Below, piece after piece: positions 59,897 to 64,000 of a DNA stretch of 64,000 nt; within the stretch, counting starts at the first letter, position 1, and each line of letters begins with the position of its first letter. The stretch lies in contig NZ_JBITTU010000003.1 in assembly GCF_044542075.1 (NCBI RefSeq), forward strand, positions 310,001 to 374,000. Reading direction: 5' to 3'. The notes below the pieces were generated by a model. That model saw only the letters and a list, made by a program, of their open reading frames with translations, ran no database searches and was not told where the DNA came from. A program made the translations under genes and the position numbers. This DNA comes from Leeuwenhoekiella sp044542075 (GTDB lineage Bacteria; Bacteroidota; Bacteroidia; Flavobacteriales; Flavobacteriaceae).

Positions 59897-61729
59897 ATGG
59901 CTCGAGGACTCGATAGTATTTCAGATAAGAAAAAAACAAATGTACGGGCGTCGTTTCAGGCACTCCGCTTTATTCCTAGATTTTTTAAAGAAATATGGAA
60001 TGTTAGTCCGCAATTATTTCTTGTAAATCTTCTATGTCGTCTCATTAATGCATTTGCACCTGTAGTTATTTTATGGGTAGGAAAGCTAATCATAGATGAG
60101 ATTATTGCTCAGGTTGCAGCTGCCCAGCCAGATTATACCCAGTTATGGAATTATGTAATCCTTGAATTTGTAATCGCTGTTGTTTCAGATATAATAAGTA
60201 GAATCATTGCCATTACAGATGGCTTACTGGGCGACAAATACAACATCAGATCATCAGAGACGATGATTCGTAAAACTAGTGAGATCGACATGAGTCAGTT
60301 AGAAGACTCAGAATTCTATGATAAACTGGAGCGTGCCAGACAGCAAACGCAAGGTCGTGTAGGTCTTATGAGTAACGCGCTAGGACAAGCACAAAGCGTT
60401 ATTTCTATAGCTACGCTTATTGCAGGATTAATCTATTTTGAACCCCTGCTAATCGTTTTACTCGCTTTAAGTATCATCCCTTTATTTGTAAATGAAATTA
60501 GATTTAGCGGACAGCAATATTCGTTATCAAGAAGCTGGACGACCGAACGTCGCGAGCTTGATTATCTTAGATACATAGGCGCAAATGACAAGACCGCTAA
60601 AGAAATTAAACTTTTTGGGCTTACAGACTTTATTGCAAAACGCTTTAGAAACTTAAGTGAGCGTTATTATGATATAAATAAAAGAATTACTGTAAAGCGC
60701 AGTGTTTACAGCGCTATCTTTAATATTCTGGGTGTAGTATGTTACTACGGGGCATATATCGTAATTATTAGAAGTGTGCTTGTAGGTGAGATTACTATAG
60801 GTGAACTTACCTTCTTATCAGCTTCGTTCAATAGGTTGCGTAATAGCTTGCAAACCTTCTTCTCAAACTTTACACGAATTACAGAAAGCGCTCTGTACCT
60901 AAAAGATTATTTCGATTTTGTAGACCTGGTAATTCCAGATAAGGGCAAGGTGTTTTTAGATCTGCCATTAGAAATTAAAAAAGGATTTGAGTTAAAAGAT
61001 GTTCATTTTGCATATCCCGGTAGTGATACTGAAGTTCTAAAAGGAGTTAGTTTTGAGCTTAAAGCCGGCGAGAAAATGGCTTTTGTAGGACAAAACGGAG
61101 CCGGAAAGACAACGCTGATTAAATTAATGCTTCGTTTTTATGAACCTACTCAGGGTGCGATTTTACTAGATGGTATTAATATTAACGAGTACAGTAAAGC
61201 TGATTTTCAGCAAATGTTTGGCGTTATTTTTCAGGATTTTTTCAGGTATGAATTTACGCTACGCGAAAACATTGCTGTAGGTGATATACTTGCTGTTACA
61301 GATGATAGTCGTATTGAAAACGCGGCACAGCTAAGTCTGGCTACCGAGGTAATCAAAGATTTAAAGAACGGTTATGAAACTCAATTAGGTAAACGATTTA
61401 AACAAGGTCAGGAACTTTCTGGAGGCCAGTGGCAAAAAGTAGCTTTAGCACGGGCTTATATGAAAGATGCGCTCGTAATGGTGTTAGATGAGCCTACGTC
61501 TGCGCTAGATGCTAAAGCAGAATATGAAGTGTTTGAGCGTTTTATTGATTTAACTAAAGGAAAGACCAGTATCATAATCTCACATCGTTTTAGCACAGTA
61601 CGAATGGCTGACCGAATTCTGGTTTTAGAAGACGGTCAAATTCTTGAATTAGGTACTCATGAAGAGCTTATGGAAGCTCCTAAACTCTACGCAGAATTAT
61701 TTGATTTGCAAGCGCAGGGCTATAAATAA
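59897..61729 (+). CDS. ABC transporter, fused membrane and ATP-binding domains
   Basis: The 610-aa half-transporter has about six membrane helices (residues about 35-325) followed by a nucleotide-binding domain with Walker A G-Q-N-G-A-G-K-T-T (about 397-405), the Q-loop, signature L-S-G-G-Q (about 510-514), Walker B V-M-V-L-D-E-P (about 529-535) and the H-loop I-S-H-R-F. It would work as a dimer exporting a lipid, peptide or drug; the substrate is not predictable. It is monocistronic. Its start is preceded directly by a -7 box, and it ends 2 bp before the convergent SDR gene. Confidence 0.94.
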   Translation: MARGLDSISDKKKTNVRASFQALRFIPRFFKEIWNVSPQLFLVNLLCRLINAFAPVVILWVGKLIIDEIIAQVAAAQPDYTQLWNYVILEFVIAVVSDIISRIIAITDGLLGDKYNIRSSETMIRKTSEIDMSQLEDSEFYDKLERARQQTQGRVGLMSNALGQAQSVISIATLIAGLIYFEPLLIVLLALSIIPLFVNEIRFSGQQYSLSRSWTTERRELDYLRYIGANDKTAKEIKLFGLTDFIAKRFRNLSERYYDINKRITVKRSVYSAIFNILGVVCYYGAYIVIIRSVLVGEITIGELTFLSASFNRLRNSLQTFFSNFTRITESALYLKDYFDFVDLVIPDKGKVFLDLPLEIKKGFELKDVHFAYPGSDTEVLKGVSFELKAGEKMAFVGQNGAGKTTLIKLMLRFYEPTQGAILLDGININEYSKADFQQMFGVIFQDFFRYEFTLRENIAVGDILAVTDDSRIENAAQLSLATEVIKDLKNGYETQLGKRFKQGQELSGGQWQKVALARAYMKDALVMVLDEPTSALDAKAEYEVFERFIDLTKGKTSIIISHRFSTVRMADRILVLEDGQILELGTHEELMEAPKLYAELFDLQAQGYK

Positions 61730-61730
61730 A

Positions 61731-62489
61731 CTATAAAGCATTTGCACTTAAACCGCCATCTACTATAATGTTTTGACCAGTTATGTATGAGGCTTTGTCC
61801 ATTGCTAAAAAAGCAATTGCGCTCGCCATTTCTTCAGGTTCTGCAACGCGATTTAAGGGTGTGCGTTCTATAATTTTTGCAATACGAGAATCGTTTTCTA
61901 GTACTTCTGTTGTTAGAGGTGTACGTGTATACCAGGGTGATACGCTGTTAACACGAATATTGTGCTCAGCCCATTCTGAAGCTAAGCTACGGGTTTGCTG
62001 CAATAATCCTGATTTTGACATCGCATAAGGAGCGCCGCTTTTTACGTCTTGGCTACCAGCAACAGATGCCACATTTATGACTGAAGCCTTGCCAGATCGT
62101 TTTAGCAATGCATAAAATTTGCGGGTTAGTTCAAAAGGAGCAATAAGATTAATTTCAAGAATTTTTCGGTATTCTTCAGGTTCATAATGTGTGGCTTCTT
62201 TTCTAATGTTTATACCAGCATTATTTACTAAAATATCAAGACTACCGCTACGTTCAAAAACAAAATCAGTAAGGCGATCCTGATCATCTTCTACGCTTAC
62301 GTCAGACACAATACCATTACAGATATAACTTTGTTCCTGTAATTCACTTTCAAAATTGTCTATATCTTTCTGACTGCGCGAAGTAAAAATAACTTTTGCT
62401 CCTAGGCTTAAAAGTTCCTTTACCGTAGCTCTACCAATACCTTTAGTACCACCAGTTACTAATGCTGTCTTTCCGTCTAAATTCCACAT
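61731..62489 (-). CDS. SDR-family oxidoreductase (tropinone reductase-like)
   Basis: The 252-aa classical short-chain dehydrogenase has T-G-G-T-K-G-I-G (about residues 11-18, cofactor binding), N-N-A-G (about 88-91), the catalytic Ser in I-N-V-A-S-V-A-G-S (about 137-145) and Y-A-M-S-K (about 155-159), and closes I-V-D-G-G. It likely uses NADP(H) and reduces a small ketone. I start at ATG 62489 (M-W-N-L-D-G-K-T); the upstream ATG at 62519 overlaps the -7 box at 62517. Confidence 0.94.
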   Translation of the reverse strand: MWNLDGKTALVTGGTKGIGRATVKELLSLGAKVIFTSRSQKDIDNFESELQEQSYICNGIVSDVSVEDDQDRLTDFVFERSGSLDILVNNAGINIRKEATHYEPEEYRKILEINLIAPFELTRKFYALLKRSGKASVINVASVAGSQDVKSGAPYAMSKSGLLQQTRSLASEWAEHNIRVNSVSPWYTRTPLTTEVLENDSRIAKIIERTPLNRVAEPEEMASAIAFLAMDKASYITGQNIIVDGGLSANAL

Positions 62490-62516
62490 AAAATCAATTT
62501 TTGGGGAGTAAAAATA

Positions 62517-62524
62517 CAAAGCTA
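62517..62524 (-). promoter_or_regulatory. SDR -7 box (TAGCTTTG)
   Basis: A perfect TAnnTTTG box on the minus strand lies 27 bases before ATG 62489, consistent with that start and not with the ATG at 62519. Confidence 0.55.
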
Positions 62525-62573
62525 CATTAGAATAACTGTGTATTTTGAGTGTAGATTACTCCTTATTAAACAT

Positions 62574-62612
62574 AAAAAAAGACCGCTGTAAAGCGGTCTT
62601 CGTTAATTTTTT
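62574..62612. terminator. Intrinsic terminator after the aldo/keto reductase gene
   Basis: Arms AAGACCGCT and AGCGGTCTT with a 4-base loop are flanked by A and T runs. On the minus strand it follows the aldo/keto reductase stop at 62633. Confidence 0.88.
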
Positions 62613-62632
62613 TGATTTCATAATTATATACT

Positions 62633-63487
62633 CTAGAAATCAAAATTATCAGGATTAGGCCCTATGCGCTCATCGCGGTCTAATGCATTTATCTTTTTCA
62701 TATCTAAATCTGTAAGTTCAAAGTCAAAAACCTCACTATTACTTATGATATGATCTTTTGAAGTAGATTTCGGAATTGTAATAACTCCATTCTGTAAATC
62801 CCATCTAATGACAATTTGAGCAGGAGATTTGCCATATTTTTCCCCTAGTTCTTTCAAGGTTTCATTTTCAAAAGCCTTGCCTTGCATTAGGGGTGACCAG
62901 GCTTCGTATTGGATATCGTTTTGTTTGCAAAAATCCTGTAGTTCATTTTGAACTAACCACGGGTGAAACTCAAGTTGATCTATCATGGGTTTTATTTCTG
63001 CATCTTTCATTAAATCATCTAAATGATGCTTAAGAAAATTACTAACCCCAATAGCTTTTATTTTGCCTTCTTTGTACAATTTTTCAAGAGCTCTCCAGGT
63101 ATCTTTATACTTTCCTTCTACTGGCCAATGTATAAGATATAAGTCTAAATAATCTGTATCTAAACGTTTTAAAGAGTCATTAAATGCCTGTATCGTCTCA
63201 TCATAACCTTGATCACTATTCCATACTTTGCTAGTAAGAAAAATATCTTTACGGTCTATTTTACTTTCTTTAATAGCTATACCTACACCTTCTTCATTAT
63301 CATAGGCTTTTGCAGTATCTATATGACGATAACCCGCTTCTAAAGCCCATTTTACAGCATTAATTACTTCTTCACCGTCATCTGCCTTGTAAACACCTAA
63401 ACCTATATAGGGCATTTTATAACCGTTATGTAAATTCCAGGTTCCACTTAGATTTTCTATTGTTCTATTATTTTTGTCTGTAATCAT
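62633..63487 (-). CDS. Aldo/keto reductase
   Basis: The 284-aa TIM-barrel enzyme has the NADPH-dependent reductase tetrad: Asp in H-I-D-T-A (about residue 57), Tyr in K-A-Y-D-N-E (about 62), Lys in L-T-S-K-V-W (about 87) and His in L-I-H-W-P (about 119). I-G-V-S-N-F (about 147-152) and I-P-K-S (about 239-242) complete the family pattern. It reduces aldehydes or ketones; the substrate is not known. It begins with a 14-residue leader before the fold and could start later. Confidence 0.95.
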   Translation of the reverse strand: MITDKNNRTIENLSGTWNLHNGYKMPYIGLGVYKADDGEEVINAVKWALEAGYRHIDTAKAYDNEEGVGIAIKESKIDRKDIFLTSKVWNSDQGYDETIQAFNDSLKRLDTDYLDLYLIHWPVEGKYKDTWRALEKLYKEGKIKAIGVSNFLKHHLDDLMKDAEIKPMIDQLEFHPWLVQNELQDFCKQNDIQYEAWSPLMQGKAFENETLKELGEKYGKSPAQIVIRWDLQNGVITIPKSTSKDHIISNSEVFDFELTDLDMKKINALDRDERIGPNPDNFDF

Positions 63488-63600
63488 AACTTTTATTTTT
63501 TTGCTAAATTAAAATACACACTGTGTATTCTAGTAACCTTTAACTCCTATTAACGCTAGAGTGTTAAGAGATTTAAATAGTTATGCGTGACTTTAAGGCA

Positions 63601-63632
63601 AAAAAAAATCTGTACGTTGTACAGATTTTTTT
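63601..63632. terminator. Intrinsic terminator after the small lipoprotein gene
   Basis: Arms AAAATCTGTAC and GTACAGATTTT with a 3-base loop are flanked by A and T runs. On the minus strand it follows the stop at 63650. Confidence 0.85.
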
Positions 63633-63649
63633 ATTTATTTCGGTTAAGA

Positions 63650-63787
63650 CTAATCTACTGCGTCTTCTACAGCATCTCCTACATCATCAGCAGCGTCTTC
63701 AATTTTGTCTCCTGTAGTTTCACGACAACTGTTTAATGTAGTTGCCAATAAACTAGCAGTAAATAGCATTAAAAAAATACGTTTCAT
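63650..63787 (-). CDS. Small entericidin-like lipoprotein (45 aa)
   Basis: The ORF starts M-K-R-I-F-L-M-L-F-T-A-S-L-L-A-T-T and has a lipobox-like L-N-S-C (Cys21). A short acidic tail of repeating D-A-x-D/E-D units (D-A-A-D-D-V-G-D-A-V-E-D-A-V-D) follows. The pattern resembles the small YtxH/entericidin-type lipoproteins of Bacteroidota. It is too short for most ORF callers. It is encoded 28 bp behind the lmo0937-like gene. Confidence 0.78.
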   Translation of the reverse strand: MKRIFLMLFTASLLATTLNSCRETTGDKIEDAADDVGDAVEDAVD

Positions 63788-63815
63788 AAGTATAGAATTA
63801 TTGGTTAAAATTCAA

Positions 63816-63974
63816 TTAGAGGCGTCTTCCTGTTGCAAGCTTGTATAATATTGCAATTACGGCAAGAACAAGTAAGATATGAATTAAACTTCCTACAGAT
63901 TCTGCAAAGCCAAAATACCCCACAAGCCAGCCTATAATAAGGATCACAACGATAAGCCAAATGATATCTTTCAT
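63816..63974 (-). CDS. lmo0937-type small membrane protein (52 aa)
   Basis: The ORF from ATG 63974 encodes M-K-D-I-I-W-L-I-V-V-I-L-I-I-G-W-L-V-G-Y, then F-G-F-A-E-S-V-G-S and a second hydrophobic segment with I-H-I-L-L-V-L-A-V-I-A-I-L-Y, ending G-R-R-L. Two short membrane helices with a Gly/Ser turn are the hallmark of the lmo0937 family, often stress-related. It precedes the small lipoprotein by 28 bp, suggesting co-transcription. Confidence 0.82.
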   Translation of the reverse strand: MKDIIWLIVVILIIGWLVGYFGFAESVGSLIHILLVLAVIAILYKLATGRRL

Positions 63975-64000
63975 AATAATATAAATATTGGTTAGTGATA

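Overview
The window looks like chromosomal DNA of a member of the Flavobacteriaceae (Bacteroidota). The grounds are: AT-rich sequence; many copies of the Bacteroidota -7 promoter box TAnnTTTG upstream of genes; almost no Shine-Dalgarno sequences; and gene families typical of the group (fasciclin lipoprotein, DUF1573, DUF6702, DUF6089 barrel, carboxypeptidase-regulatory-like secreted proteins, DUF779). I cannot name the genus. I see no rRNA, tRNA, CRISPR array, prophage or intact insertion sequence. Most of the window is housekeeping chromosome with a few accessory patches.

Layout. 0-2 kb: a minus-strand operon (66-aa Cys-rich membrane protein, GT2 glycosyltransferase, ECF sigma factor, start of an Nramp-like transporter). 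2-8.5 kb: fasciclin lipoprotein, murB, PLP aminotransferase, DUF1573 protein, valS. 8.6-12.6 kb: a lipid-centred minus operon (LUD protein, cdsA, psd, acyl-CoA-binding protein, S41 peptidase). 12.7-21.4 kb: rsfS-ftsH, birA, SRPBCC protein, pyrE and a NUDIX gene divergent with only 7 bp between their start codons, M14 peptidase lipoprotein, a uracil-DNA-glycosylase-like/redoxin pair, and csaA with a small upstream gene. 21.5-28.3 kb: an aldehyde and oxidative-stress block (DUF779 protein, aldehyde dehydrogenase, AraC regulator, NTF2-like protein, DoxX, katG). 28.4-39 kb: rlmF, an erythromycin-esterase/carboxypeptidase-regulatory fusion, a PH-domain gene broken at codon 2, a VOC/HxlR pair, two hydrolases, a cysteine hydrolase, a DUF2314 lipoprotein and an AlbA_2/Schlafen-type regulator. 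39-50.5 kb: thioredoxin-like lipoprotein, gpmI, a 626-bp repeat-filled gap, M48 and Tat-type M15 peptidases, three GNAT acetyltransferases, pepE, and a plus-strand run of secreted proteins (two CarboxypepD_reg-like proteins, DUF6702, M1 peptidase) followed by tatA. 50.7-64 kb: kynU-kmo-O-methyltransferase with a divergent MFS gene, lipoprotein, pirin, Bcr/CflA-type MFS, a frameshifted DUF6089 barrel gene, an ABC exporter, an SDR, an aldo/keto reductase and two tiny membrane/lipoprotein genes at the edge.

What stands out. (1) Four genes carry a single-base lesion visible from sequence alone: the S41 peptidase signal peptide, the PH-domain gene (stop at codon 2), the HxlR 5' end and the DUF6089 barrel. 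They may reflect real decay or base-call errors. (2) The gap at 41.4-41.98 kb holds two copies of a structured repeat exactly 360 bp apart. Their hairpin arms differ by a compensatory base pair, and one copy extends into a 109-bp nested inverted repeat. (3) Two other intergenic elements (21.4 and 55.5 kb) look like members of one dispersed family. (4) The katG promoter abuts a perfect 8+8 inverted repeat, and the VOC/HxlR intergenic region holds a palindrome inside a well-formed promoter. I did not find a clearly new multi-gene system; the structured repeat is the least explained signal.
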